A stretch of 64,000 nt of DNA. It comes from Lytechinus variegatus. Its lineage: Eukaryota > Echinodermata > Echinoidea > Temnopleuroida > Toxopneustidae. Shown here in pieces: positions 45,201-53,159 of this stretch (within the stretch, counting starts at the first letter, position 1; the number at the start of each line of letters is the position of its first letter). The notes beneath the pieces are model-generated. The model was not told the origin of the DNA. It did not search any database and saw only the letters and a program-made list of their open reading frames with translations. A program made the translations under genes and the position numbers. Where the stretch lies: NCBI RefSeq assembly GCF_018143015.1, contig NC_054752.1, positions 1,550,001 through 1,614,000 of the forward strand. The letters are read 5' to 3'.

Positions 45201-47200
45201 AAATTTTTACATAGCTTTTGCCATAATATACCGTTACGATGACAATACAATTTCCGACACATGCAAAAATGTGTCTACCAAATTTTCACCTCAAGACTTA
45301 TGTATGTGCCAAATATCAGTCATGAGAAATTGTTTAGAAATTATTAAGTAATTGAAAGCACAAGTTTTTCACCTAATTTTCGATATTTAATATGTTGTTA
45401 CCATGGCAAGGCAATTATATACTTCAGGCATAGAATATTTTTTTGCACATCTTCACAATAAGACTAATGTATGTGCCAAATTTCATGAATATTGTTAAAA
45501 AACTGAGTATTTGGAACAGCAAGATTTATACATAGTTTTTGCCATAATATACCGTTACCATGGCAACACAATTTCCGACACATGAAAAATATGTCTTGCA
45601 CATCTTTACCTCAAAACCAATGTGTGAGCCAGCTTTCTTAAGAATTGGTCCGAAACTGATGAAAGTATATTAATCGGCAAAATTTTGGCCAAAATATACT
45701 GTTATCATGGCAACACAATTTGCGAAAAAGCAAAAAAAAAAATCTTACACCTTACCTCAAGACCAATGTGTGTTCCAAATTTCAAGAGAATCGGTTAAAA
45801 ACTGAGGAAGTAGCTCAAAATACAATATAGTCATACATTCTAAAAATTTGTTGGCCATGATTTGTTAGATTTAAACCAGGCTTTACCTACCCCTGCGCGA
45901 GTTTAACTTTTGGAGGATTTATTACACTTAGACCAGGGTTAAATTAAACCTTGCTATTGGAATACGAAACTTAAACCTAGGTTTAAATATGGCAGTTTAT
46001 TACCACACTTAGACCAGGGTTAAGTTAAACCACGCTATCAGAATACGGGCCTGTGGGTGTTCATGTGTGCATTTTGCACCCCTCCCGGATTTCTTTTTGG
46101 TCGTAAAGCTTTGCGCGTTATATAAGATTCTTTATTTGACAATTGGAAATGTGTGATGTAGCGTAGCGCAGTGCAGTAGCCCGCTACCACGCCAAATGTG
46201 ATTTATGGGAGCGTGTCAGCAAGAAGAGTGTGTTCGTTTCCTCATCAGTGCTCCCTTTGTTATGTAAACGGGGATGTGAAGTGTTTCTGTTCTTTTTTGT
46301 GATAGCACAGTAAATGTCGTCATTCATATTTATTGCGAATTCCATGAATTCCACTCCTGAAGACGGACAAAATTCAAGTTTGTGAGCGCTCTGGTGAATA
46401 CAAAAATATTCCCACATTACTAATGATAAATAAATTAAAACTATATGGAAATTAGTAAATTTGGTCACAGAAGTGATATTCTAATGATTTTTAAAGTGTG
46501 TGCTCTATACAGCATTGGCATACCATAGTCCTACCTGTAGATTCTGCACAGGCCAGATGGTAGCAGTGAACAAGTGGTTTCTATAACACTCCACATGGTG
46601 TACCGTAAACCACATCAGCAATTGTACATGCCACCATGCAAACCTTCAAACAACATCTGAATTCCATGAAATTTATAACTCTACCAGTACCTTAATATGC
46701 CCAAAAGAACTTTTAATAAAATATGCTTTTCCTAATTTTCTCTTTTCGCTCTACCCCCCCCCCCTCAGACATTTCAACCCCCCTGTCCGCTGCTATATAT
46801 ACCCCAAAAGGAAACCCCTTTTCCCGCCCTCCGGGCCAACACGAATTATTAGGATCTTGGCTTGTTCATCACTCTATATACTAGAACCTTAATATGTCCA
46901 ACTAATCTTCTATATTGCTTTATTCCGTACTTTCATGAAGTTTGTCACTCTATACTAGCACCTTAATATGCCCAAAAAGATTTTTTGAATTTTGCTTTTC
47001 CTACTTTTCTCTTTTCGCTCTATCCCCCTCAGACATTTCAAACCGAATTTGGCCAAAATAAATCCTAGTCATTTACACTTACTTTGTTTTGAGTTCCCAA
47101 ATAGTGTTTCCAAACCTTCAGATTTGACGTATTCATTGAGAAACTCGTACAGGACTTCGCCTTCATACTCGGTTGCTAGACGAATCGTATTCAGGTCCAT
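31380..47200 (-). CDS. Tandem double-GNAT acetyltransferase-like gene A, 8 exons
   Basis: Exons 47200-47083, 41084-40923, 39559-39519, 38802-38632 (N-terminal GNAT) and 35760-35641, 33764-33570, 32813-32773, 31526-31380 (C-terminal GNAT). The C domain resembles spermidine/spermine N1-acetyltransferase: YVIRDG start, DIVGCVLYS, YILHGLSINPAHRGKGLSKA (beta4 and acetyl-CoA loop), and GTTDMTESEHKWEILF near the end. The N domain has IRLATEYEGEVL, LVGCAFIS and WRHLHCCYIRHPF but no R-G-x-G loop. Both domains share intron phases 1, 1, 0, and a 41-nt third exon. The join of exon 4 (phase 0) to exon 5 (needs phase 1) does not fit, so a linker exon is missing from my model or two genes are present. Substrate unknown. 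Confidence 0.75.
32178..32653 (+). mobile_element. 5'-truncated CR1/L2-like LINE in copy A
   Basis: The plus strand shows the ORF2 end: LHWLPLKERIVFKILL-type text, YQPSRNLRSSSS-like, ERAFAHAGPSLWNSLPHSLK, then AAGCGCCTTGAGCA, GCGCTATATAAAT and an ATT-repeat tail. A few stops are present. Copy B at 55486/55487 has the uninterrupted site (TTCGGCA then ATTCTGCG), fixing the limits to within a base. There is no clear target duplication. Confidence 0.88.
32773..32813 (-). CDS. GNAT gene A exon 7 (41 nt, acetyl-CoA loop)
   Basis: Acceptor tttccag, donor GTGAGA. Encodes (G)KGLSKALVRGLIK, giving R-G-K-G-L-S across the junction, the motif A pyrophosphate loop. Protein identical in copy B. Confidence 0.85.
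32945..33300 (-). mobile_element. Ancient LINE RT relic shared by both GNAT copies (A)
   Basis: The minus strand resembles RT palm text (LSWIALYLSNRHENFLLDG-like, then a decayed GVPQGS). The equivalent lies at 55765-56100 in copy B, so the insertion predates the duplication. Confidence 0.6.
33570..33764 (-). CDS. GNAT gene A exon 6
   Basis: A 195-nt exon (acceptor tttttcag, donor GTAAGT) with NALLVDDKYGAVVLEHLRC, DIVGCVLYSTLYNALKGKTY and ILHGLSINPAHRG, GNAT strands 2-4 ending inside the acetyl-CoA loop. Where human SAT1 has YLEDFFV, this family reads ILHGLSI, replacing the catalytic-site Glu by His (alignment by eye). Confidence 0.85.
33955..34170. mobile_element. Small MITE-like unit in copy A (also in B at 58130-58345)
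   Basis: GGGCAACATATTGTCCACTC near the left and GTATATGTTGCCCAATATTT near the right are inverted. Both copies carry it at the same place between exons 5 and 6, so it is older than the duplication. Confidence 0.55.
34507..34606. repeat. Long hairpin in A-only DNA
   Basis: GGGAACATCAAATATATTGC C at 34507-34527 pairs with GGCAATATATTTGATGTTGC CC ending at 34606. An inner pair (ATATTGGCCCGAGTC, GACGAGGGCAATAT) surrounds a TTTA turn. The surrounding 34.39-35.44 kb has no counterpart in copy B, which has unrelated sequence there. Confidence 0.8.
35641..35760 (-). CDS. GNAT gene A exon 5 (start of second GNAT domain)
   Basis: A 120-nt exon (acceptor caatacag, donor GTGAG) with YVIRDGMLEDDEERNRVCQL, LEESLISHGILGHRTLIRK. 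Phase 2 bases in, phase 1 out. The preceding exon does not supply the needed single base. Confidence 0.75.
35829..36100. repeat. (CA)n(TA)n and ATT/AAT-rich microsatellites
   Basis: CACACA from 35833, then TATATA, then ATTATTATC-type repeats up to the Tc1 element. Copy B has related ATT repeats at 61.14-61.43 kb. The Ile-rich ORFs are artefacts. Confidence 0.9.
36159..37992 (+). mobile_element. Tc1/mariner (DD34E) transposon, looks complete
   Basis: Ends AAACCCCTCAAAAAAGTAAC (left) and GTTACTTTTTTGAGGGGTTT (right) are inverted and flanked by TA-rich DNA; the exact TA duplication is ambiguous by one or two bases. Imperfect inverted similarity continues for about 200 bases (e.g. ATGTTGCAAAAT). 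Each end also has an inner GAGGG or CCCCTCAAA word that can pair with the tip. A single transposase ORF fills the centre. Copy B of the duplication lacks the element. Confidence 0.92.
36601..37629 (+). CDS. Tc1-type transposase, 342 aa, uninterrupted
   Basis: From ATG at 36601 (MPRLSNLLRAQSIGQLEAG): a paired-type helix-turn-helix (GVSQNDVAIRFGVSKSTISR), a GRPKQTT hook, a second HTH region (SARNLQERF), then the catalytic DDE core: FSDASRF (first Asp), FQDDNARPH (second Asp), NSPDLNPIEHLWD (Glu) with 34 residues between the last two, i.e. DD34E. Ends SSTRY, TGA, with AATAAA at about 37651. Length is normal for the family (about 340). An upstream in-frame ATG at 36562 would add 13 residues, but MPR is the usual start. 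It acts on the element's own TIRs in the nucleus. Confidence 0.95.
   Translation: MPRLSNLLRAQSIGQLEAGVSQNDVAIRFGVSKSTISRLSAKFLESGEVKDRPRSGRPKQTTTQEDRYITLSALRNRRLSARNLQERFARRYGRRLSDQTIRNRLHATNLSARKAARPAMTMMTALHRRTLMRWCRDHLRWNQAMWRSVLFSDASRFCLRKLDGMIKVWRRPGERFADCCIDRVTAFGGGSVMVWGGISTMGKTPLILVDGNMTAQRYRDEVLQPMVLPYLRGNLGPNAIFQDDNARPHRARIVNEYLQNEGVERMEWPANSPDLNPIEHLWDQLGRSARQRVTDRTTLAELRLILVEEWNAIPQARVTRLVNSMRRRCNAVVNVFGSSTRY
38020..38385 (+). mobile_element. LINE 3' end with conserved-type hairpin
   Basis: A pyrimidine-rich stretch is followed by a hairpin (GGCGTATCCC, then GGGTATACGCC at 38209-38250) with loop ACAAGCCTCAGCTTTT, then an AT-rich part ending GAAAATAAATGCTTTATTTG. The arrangement matches the 3' end of the LINE at 52.9-53.15 kb, whose loop reads ACAACCAATGCTTTTT. 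Only the 3' UTR is present. Confidence 0.65.
38632..38802 (-). CDS. GNAT gene A exon 4
   Basis: A 171-nt phase 0-0 exon (acceptor attctag, donor GTATGG) with ICFEEKANTLTTIVNGNNLS, LQVLEAENCRN, HFWFMQSQYSTGSDYE. It corresponds to the final GNAT strands. The downstream DNA stays open for 57 more codons, so a longer exon is possible. Confidence 0.7.
39006..39290. repeat. (CTA)n microsatellite, copy A
   Basis: CTA/CTG/TTA triplets. The same tract is at 62.10-62.44 kb in copy B. Poly-Ser, poly-Val and poly-Tyr ORFs are artefacts. Confidence 0.95.
39519..39559 (-). CDS. GNAT gene A exon 3 (41 nt)
   Basis: Acceptor tatacag, donor GTAAG. Encodes HKLERKVIQTVKR, the helix after the acetyl-CoA loop. 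Length and phases (1 to 0) equal those of exon 7. Protein identical in copy B. Confidence 0.7.
39729..40477. mobile_element. piggyBac-type MITE (749 bp) with TTAA duplication
   Basis: TTAA at 39725-39728 and 40478-40481 flanks CCCTAAATCTCC and GGAGAATTAGGG. Near both ends a G-run meets CCATTATG(G)CCCCCC. Copy B has one TTAA at the homologous place (about 62871), which proves the insertion and its limits. No transposase. Confidence 0.9.
40923..41084 (-). CDS. GNAT gene A exon 2
   Basis: A 162-nt exon (acceptor cttcag) with FLEHFKQKLFQALVIENKSE, KQLVGCAFISTGFHYHTGEW and RHLHCCYIRHPFK, beta strands 2-4 of a GNAT fold. The donor chosen (AAAA then GTTCGT) is weak but gives the same phase as exon 6 and the same length as copy B. 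Reading past it meets a stop after 11 codons. Confidence 0.7.
43080..43335. repeat. Dispersed poly-C/A-rich repeat (copy 2)
   Basis: GGCGGCGGAAGC and a 20-base G-run at the left, TTGGCTTCCGCCGCC at the right, with GTCCCCCC and CTTGTCAA words inside: inverted termini and the same family as 11.04-11.22 kb. Confidence 0.6.
44420..45850. repeat. Minisatellite of about 155-165 bp, about nine units
   Basis: Units are marked by GTTACCATGGCAACA near 44445, 44604, 44750, 44908, 45072, 45230, 45398, 45553 and 45703. Shared parts are ATATGTCTTGCACATCTTCA, CCTCAAGACTAATGTGTG, CCAAATTTCATGA and GTTGAAAACTGA. Units differ by many substitutions and small gaps. No open frame spans the units. Confidence 0.85.
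46670..47045. repeat. Imperfect direct repeat beside GNAT A exon 1
   Basis: ACCTTAATATGCCCAAAA, CTTTTCCTA-TTTTCTCTTT and CGCTCTA-CCCCC-TCAGACATTTCAA occur twice about 285 bases apart (near 46690-46775 and 46955-47045). Non-coding; it lies in intron 1 just after the exon 1 donor. Confidence 0.75.
47083..47200 (-). CDS. GNAT gene A exon 1 (start)
   Basis: ATG opens MDLNTIRLATEYEGEVLYEF, then LNEYVKSEGLETLFGNSKQ, up to a GTAAGT donor (phase 1). The I-R-x-A-T start and following amphipathic helix are typical of GNAT N termini. It is separated from exon 2 by a 6-kb intron filled by a 4.1-kb transposon. Confidence 0.75.
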
Positions 47201-47569
47201 TATTTGAAAAACAAAGAAAAGAATAAAACGTATTTATTGGAGGTTTTGCAAGACCGGTTATCCCTTTCAAACCCAAAGCACACGAGGGTAATTCATCTGC
47301 GCGCAAAGCATGCCGGACAGGCGTAAGTAAAGATCACATGATTTTTTTTAATTAAAATAATTCATTAAAAATAGATCAAATGTTTGTATATCAAAATAAA
47401 AACGATAAAGATAATGCTATGTTCATACTATTTCATAATTAAGGCGTTTGGGGAGGCTAGACTGCATTTTTGTATTTCATTTTAGTCATTATTACCCACA
47501 ATGCAGTTCTGGTTTTTCTGCCAATGAACTGTGTGTGTGTGTTTGAGTTTTGTCAGACGTGTATCAATC

Positions 47570-47708
47570 AGAAATGATTATTTACGTCCGGGACAGACCT
47601 TTAACGTCACCATCCGAAAAACGTGACTAGGGCTCGAACCTCGACCCTCTGCATCAATTTGTAACTTCCCCACAGCTTGGATTACAGGCGCACGCCACAA
47701 CGCCCAGT
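47570..47708 (-). mobile_element. 7SL (SRP RNA) Alu-domain-like fragment, probable SINE
   Basis: From 47706 downward the minus strand reads GGGCGTTGTGGCGTGCGCC, TGTAATCCAAGCTGTGGGG, then GAGGGTCGAGGTTCGAGCCC. This closely follows the 5' Alu domain of metazoan 7SL RNA (GGGCGCGGTGGCGCGTGCC, TGTAGTCCCAGC, GAGGATCGCTTGAG). After about 47630 it changes to GGATGGTGACGTTAAAGG and GTCCCGGACG, a SINE-body-like sequence and not the SRP S domain. It is therefore probably a 7SL-headed SINE or pseudogene and not the SRP RNA gene. Confidence 0.5.
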
Positions 47709-47711
47709 TGT

Positions 47712-49110
47712 GGCCGAAATTGGCCGAAATTATGGTTAGTCTTATTTCAGGCCATTTAACTTTTGATTGAGCTGGGCAAGTACCTGATTAACATATCAAG
47801 TCTTAATGTACTGTTAATTGTGACTAATGTCAGTGGATTAAAGCAAAATCTATCGAGGGATTGATTTTTAATGATTTTTTTTGATGAGCTATGATATAAC
47901 ACGTGAGTGAATGGGGGTCTGTAATACTCGTGTGTACCCTATAGCGCGACTAAACTTCTACACTGTCGTTGCTATGGCTGGGCGTCGTCTGCTAGAAATC
48001 AGTGGTGAGAATGCTTCAAACAGTTTCATGCAAAGCGATAGGTTATGTTTAACAACATTTGATAAGTATGTAACTCGGCATTCCGTGCATTTATAGCTTA
48101 CGATGCTGAAATGACGCTTTCAAATGTATATTCAATGCTTATTATTATTTATCAAGCAGAAATGCGAGTTTCTACTGCCAATAGGAGATCAGATCTGGTT
48201 GTTTTAAGAGTGTGAAATGAAATAAGTAGGATTTCAAAATGATAAATAACTTCTAATTATCATCAGGATTCCCATCTTCAATATTTAGAGCACACAGAGA
48301 AAGAAAGATGAACAAAACATTAAAATACATAAACTTGTCTCAGTCAGATGTTATACATCATAGATTTCGCACTTGAATACTATTCACTTCGTTGAAAGCT
48401 GCGAGAGGGGGGGGGGGGGTGGAGCTGAGTCGGGGTACATACCCCATCCTCCTGGCTTGTAAGCAGGGCGAGGTTGATGCCTATTCTTCCTCCAAATTAA
48501 CGGTTATAATGAGGAAGAGAGGCGAAATGAGCAAAATAAATGCTTGCACTCTGTTTTTTTTTCAATTTTCTTTTATTTACTTTATTTATTTTAATGCGAA
48601 TACAAAGGAAATAAATCACCTCGAACAAAATTAAACATGTAAACAAGAAGTTGTAAATCCAAACTTTTTTATATTTAGCCCCACCGATGGACATCAAGCA
48701 ATTAGAACTTGTGCTGCAATACCATAGGAAGCGCACAAAATATAGGAATGGAACACCGCATTTTTACATTAAAATGAGGGGTGTCTAATGAGACGTTTTC
48801 TTTTCTTTAACACGTTTAGTCACATAAGGTATTGAATGCAAGGTATCAATCTCTTCAAGAGAACCCACTCTTTCCTTTGAGACCAAAATTGATTACTTTT
48901 TGTCATTTGACCCTCAGTATAGCTCTTCTCCAGACAAGACAATATTTACACATCGTATTCAGTCATAGAGGGCGTACGTGAATCATGATGTGACATCCAA
49001 AATTTAGTTGAACCCAATTTTTCACGCATGAAATTTAAAGTTTTATATTGGCAGGAGTGGGGTTTAAATTCCATACTATAATTACGGATAGGGAGGGGAC
49101 GATACATGGT
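47712..49110. other. No gene recognised
   Basis: AT-rich DNA with a G-run at 48407-48420 and short ORFs without motifs. It lies upstream (for the minus strand) of GNAT gene A exon 1 and could hold its promoter, but no clear core element was found. Confidence 0.5.
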
Positions 49111-49117
49111 ATATATC

Positions 49118-49165
49118 AGGGGTTTTCAAACTTTTTCTTTGAAGGGCCAGATGAGACTCCAAGTA
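49118..49165. mobile_element. hAT-type terminal sequence
   Basis: CAGGGGTTTTCAAACTTTTT, then GGGCCAGATGAGACTCC, matches the consensus start of hAT MITEs (CAGGGGTTCTCAAACT). The other end was not found. Confidence 0.5.
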
Positions 49166-49430
49166 AACCTGTAAGGGCCAGGGTGAAGTGGATACTTAGA
49201 AAAAAATGTGCGCGAAGCGCAAAGATCCTAGCGGTCGGGGTCCTAGATGTTCTCTTGTGCAATCTGGCCCTTTTTGGGGAGCATTTTAATCCAACAAATT
49301 TATAACAGTTTCAGATGGAACGCAGGCAAAATTAGAAAAGATTTCAAAATACAGCAAGAGTCAATATTAATGATAAAAAATTCTAGTACTTTGTTATAAA
49401 GGAATCTAGATTATACCTATACATACCCTG

Positions 49431-49701
49431 GGGCCCATCTTACATAGAGTTGCGATTGATCTGATTAATCCCAACTATTGAAAGCCAGCACAGTCAACAT
49501 ACAAAATGCATGATAGTTCAAAAGATTTTCTAGATATAAATGCATATCCATGAATTCATTGATTTCTTGACAATTTGGTGTGTTCTTCTTTGTTTACAAA
49601 GGACATTTTGCAAAATTACCTGTAGAAAAAATTATGACACTCATGGATTTCCATAGAATTACGATTGATTGGATCAACCGTAGCTCTTTGTAAGACGGGG
49701 T
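49431..49701. mobile_element. MITE, GGGCCC-GTCTTACA family (copy 2)
   Basis: GGGCCCATCTTACATAGAGT and CTCTTTGTAAGACGGGGTA are the inverted ends. TTATGACACTCATGGATTTC near the right end is the complement of the left inner part of the copy at 25.15 kb, so the two copies lie in opposite orientation. Confidence 0.8.
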
Positions 49702-49829
49702 ACTGGTATTGGGAGACAAATAATGTCTTGAAGTATCAACATATTTTTTAGTCAAAGTAGAATGAATAATAGATCATGTCTGTTGTAGACTCTAACAAGG
49801 ATGTCAGTCTCTTAGTCACTTTCAATGTA

Positions 49830-49875
49830 GCAGGAGTTCTCAAACTACGGCCCGCGGGCCGGATCCAGCCCGAAG
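49830..49875. mobile_element. hAT-type terminal sequence
   Basis: CAGGAGTTCTCAAACTACGG then CCCGCGGGCCGGATCCAGCC, the widespread hAT end. It runs directly into a word repeat, and the partner end is not seen. Confidence 0.6.
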
Positions 49876-49879
49876 TTAG

Positions 49880-50170
49880 ACCAAATGGAACATGGACGAA
49901 ATGAGAGTACACCAAGTGGTTATTAGACCAATTGGCTATAAGACCAAAAGGTAATAGACGTAATGATATTGGACAAAGTGGACACTGGACCAATTGAAAA
50001 TAATGACTAAATGATAATAAACAAAACGGCTATTAGACCAACTGGCTATTAGACGAAATGGTAATTAGACGAAATTGTTATTGGACTGTTGATAGGTGAC
50101 TAACTAATGGTAGACGAAATAATATCAGACCATGCGATAGTGGGGAAATAGCAGTAGATGAAATGGCAAT
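49880..50170. repeat. Degenerate TTAGACCAAATGG word repeat
   Basis: About a dozen variants of TTAGACCAA(T/A)TGGC, TTAGACGAAATGG and TGGACAAAGTGG follow each other with a spacing near 20 bases. Non-coding. Confidence 0.85.
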
Positions 50171-50374
50171 AAACCGATAAATATCCATACAAGGAGTAAT
50201 CCTGATTTCCAAATAATTACATTTTCTTTCTCGTGTCTCAAAATACTTAGAGAAAGCATATTTTATATGTTATCCGTAGCTCGATCGAGTCCTGAAGAAA
50301 ATACCGCTGTGACATTATGCGTTAGAAAAATTACGACATTATGCGTGGACTGCGACATTATGCATCGGACGCTC

Positions 50375-50815
50375 TTGTCGCAATTTCATTTATTTCATTT
50401 TTATTTCATCTATTTCCATATCCATGATATCACAAAGTATATAATATAACTCAGACATACAAATTACACAATTTATGTTACTGAACAATAAAGCATATAA
50501 TATTAATGAAAAAAATTGGATATGGGGGGAACATGCAAAAAAAACAAAACTTGTTACTAGGCAATTTCCCTAAAATAACAGATTAGATTCAGATTAAAAT
50601 TTATTTGGTATAAGATAAAAATCAAATTACAATAATATAATGTAAAACAACGTAGTGAATAAAATACCATGATTGCTAAAAAAAAGTTAAAGACTTGTAA
50701 ATAAGCAACCCTCGACATATAAAATAATCAAATACAATGAGAATACAATTACATTAGATACAAATTAGCTATGAATGTCTCAGAAAATAAAGATGTTATT
50801 TCAGTCTAAGTTAAA
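50375..50815 (-). mobile_element. Minus-strand LINE, 3' part (split by the next element)
   Basis: At its 3' end (50378-50420) the minus strand has a GAAATAAAATGAAATAAATG-type tail, and upstream an AT-rich 3' UTR. The coding remainder continues at 53160-53880 across the plus-strand LINE, which seems to have inserted into it. Direct words GACATTATGCG flank both outer ends (50336-50360 and 53930-53942). Confidence 0.5.
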
Positions 50816-53155
50816 TCAAACAACGAGATTATTCAACAGCCCCTCAACATCGCTAATATATTTAATGACCATTTTTCATCGATCGGAAACCACCTTGCTA
50901 TGGATATAGCGCCCTTATACAAACAATTTACCGAATTTCATGGTACACCCAATCCAAATTCAATATTTTTGACCCCGACATCCCCTGATGAAATTATGGA
51001 TATTGTCTCTAATCTTAATAATAAAAAGAAGCTCCGGTTATGATGATATCAATAACGTTATACTTAAAACTATAATTCCATGTATTGTTGATCCTCTTGC
51101 TTACATTTTAAATTTGTCTTTACTTCATGGACAAGTTCCTGACTCCATGAAAATTGCAAAAGTCATTCCCATTTATAAGAAAGGAGATAGACTGAATATT
51201 AACAATTATCGACCTATTTCCCTACTACAATGTCTTTCTAACATTCTGGAGAAACTCACATATACTCGAACGATGAAATTTTTGAATGATAACAACGTTT
51301 TTTCAAATTTCCAGTTTGGTTTTAGAGAAAAGCACAGTACAATTCACGCCTTATTATCCTTTGTTGAAAAAGTTGCTCATGCTGTCGATAAATCTTCACA
51401 CATGGTCGGTATTTTCCTGGATTTCTCCAAGGCCTTCGACACTATTAATCTTGACATCCTACTTCATAAATTATGGCATTATGGCATACGTGGGAAGGCC
51501 TTGGAGTGGTTCAGGAATTACCTCTCTAACAGAAAACAATTTGTTTTTCTTAATGACCATTCCTCCAATTTGCGTAATATTAATTGTGGTGTGCCACAAG
51601 GAAGTATTCTGGGACCCTTCTTGTTTATTTTATATATAAATGATTTTTGCAGAGCATCTGACATTTTATCTTTCATTATCTTTGCTGATGACACAAATCT
51701 ATTCTTCTCTCACAATGATCCGCTTACACTTGTTAACATAAAAAACTCCGAATTAACCAATATTTTGAATTGGATCAGAGCTAACAAATTATCAATTAAC
51801 CTTCAAAAAACTAAATATATTTTATTAAGTAATACCATAGATTCCTTACCTTTTGACATTTTTATTGAAGATTTCCGATTGAAAAGTGTCACCTCAATTA
51901 ATTTTTTGGGAGTTCATGTAGATAACAAACTCTCCTGGAAATGCCATATTGATAATATTTGCAAAACAATATCCCGAAATATAGGCATCATAAATAGGAT
52001 GAAAACGTTTATTCCTGTTACTTCTCTACTTAAATTATATTCTTCTCTTATACTACCATATATCAACTATGGGATCCTTGTTTGGGGCAATACCCATCAA
52101 AGTTTACTTAACAAAATATTATTATTACAAAAAAAAGCCCTTCGTATTATTTCATTCTCACACTGATCCGCTTTTCCTTGATTACAAAATTTTAAAGGTT
52201 CAAGACTTATACCAATTTCAGCTTGGGCAGTTTATGTTTATGTATAAAAAATAGTATGGTTCCTTTTGCATTTAATCATTTGTTTTCTCAAACCAACAAT
52301 TTTCATGGGTATCCTACCAGACAAGCCGATAACTTTCATCTGCCTATCTTAAGAACTTGTTTTGCGCAAAATACTTTTATTTTCACCGCCCCAAATTTTG
52401 GAATTCACTCCATAAAGATGTTCAACAGGCCCCCTCTATCCACTCCTTTAAGAGAAAACTAAAAATAATTCTTTTACTGTCTTACCAAAGTAATTAATTA
52501 GTTTGTATATTTTTAGTACTATCTAGCACGCTATTGAGTCACACTCTCGTTGATCCACGTTTGTACTCTCGGTCTTGCCCCCCCCCCCTTTATCTCTCTC
52601 TTTTTCTAACCCTCTCTCTCCACATAATCTGTGTCTGTCTGTCTGTCTGTGTGTGTGTGCATCCATCTCTCTCCCTCCCCCTCCCTACTTATCTTTGCCC
52701 TCTCTCTCTCCCTCTCGCTCCCCTTTCAGTACTTTATTCCTTCTCTCTTCCCTCTATTCTTTATCATGTCTTTGTTTTCTTTTTTTAGTTTTTAGTATCG
52801 TCCCGTATCTCTGTCATCTTTTTATCATTTCTCGCTATCACTCACCATCTTGTTATTATTTCCAATATTCTGTTTTAACTTATTGTATTTACACCTGCGA
52901 ATGAGTCCCATTTCTCAAATGTTTGATATACTTTCTTAGGGGATCCACGCTCTACAACCAATGCTTTTTAGTGGATCCCCTCATTTCCATATCAGATTCT
53001 GTTAAAACTATTTTACAAATATTTTGTAACTTGTAATTGATTTGTAATCATTGTTATCACATTTCATTTGTTTTGTGTATATTTATAATGTATGTTTGAT
53101 TTGTATTTGCTTGTAATGATGATAATGGAAATGGAAAATAAACTTGAACTTGAAC
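50816..53155 (+). mobile_element. Jockey/CR1-like LINE, 5'-truncated, decayed
   Basis: RT domain 50988-52166: VIPIYKKGDRLNINNYRPIS, GFREKHSTIHAL, FLDFSKAFDTIN, GVPQGSILGPFLF, FADDTNLFF, FLGVHVDNKLSW. Upstream, in another frame, NHLAMDIAPLY and TPTSPDEIMDIV; one extra base near 51027 separates them. At least two more frame breaks occur before FWNSLHKDVQQAPSIHSFK and a stop near 52494. The 3' UTR has a CT tract (52.56-52.83 kb), a hairpin (52938-52982: AGGGGATCCAC, GTGGATCCCCT) and ends AATAAACTTGAACTTGAAC. Confidence 0.9.
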
Positions 53156-53159
53156 AAAA

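Larger units (their letters stand above)
41939..46051. mobile_element. 4.1-kb element with GGCCCGTATTCTGATAGC ends
   Basis: Left GGCCCGTATTCTGATAGC and right GCTATCAGAATACGGGCC are inverted, followed inward by GGTTTAA-TTAACCCT-GTCTAA words in both arms, with a second inner copy in each (TATTCTGATAGCC at 42.05 kb; GCTATTGGAATACG at 45.95 kb). Matching words AAATCCGGGA-GGG-GCAAAA extend outside both ends, so it may sit inside a larger element. The interior holds MITE-like pieces and a minisatellite and no transposase I can recognise. It fills intron 1 of GNAT gene A. Confidence 0.7.

Noticed and set aside
44420-45850. CRISPR-like regular repeats (also 23.85-24.08 kb).
   Set aside because: Units are degenerate and contiguous without unique spacers, and the genome is eukaryotic.
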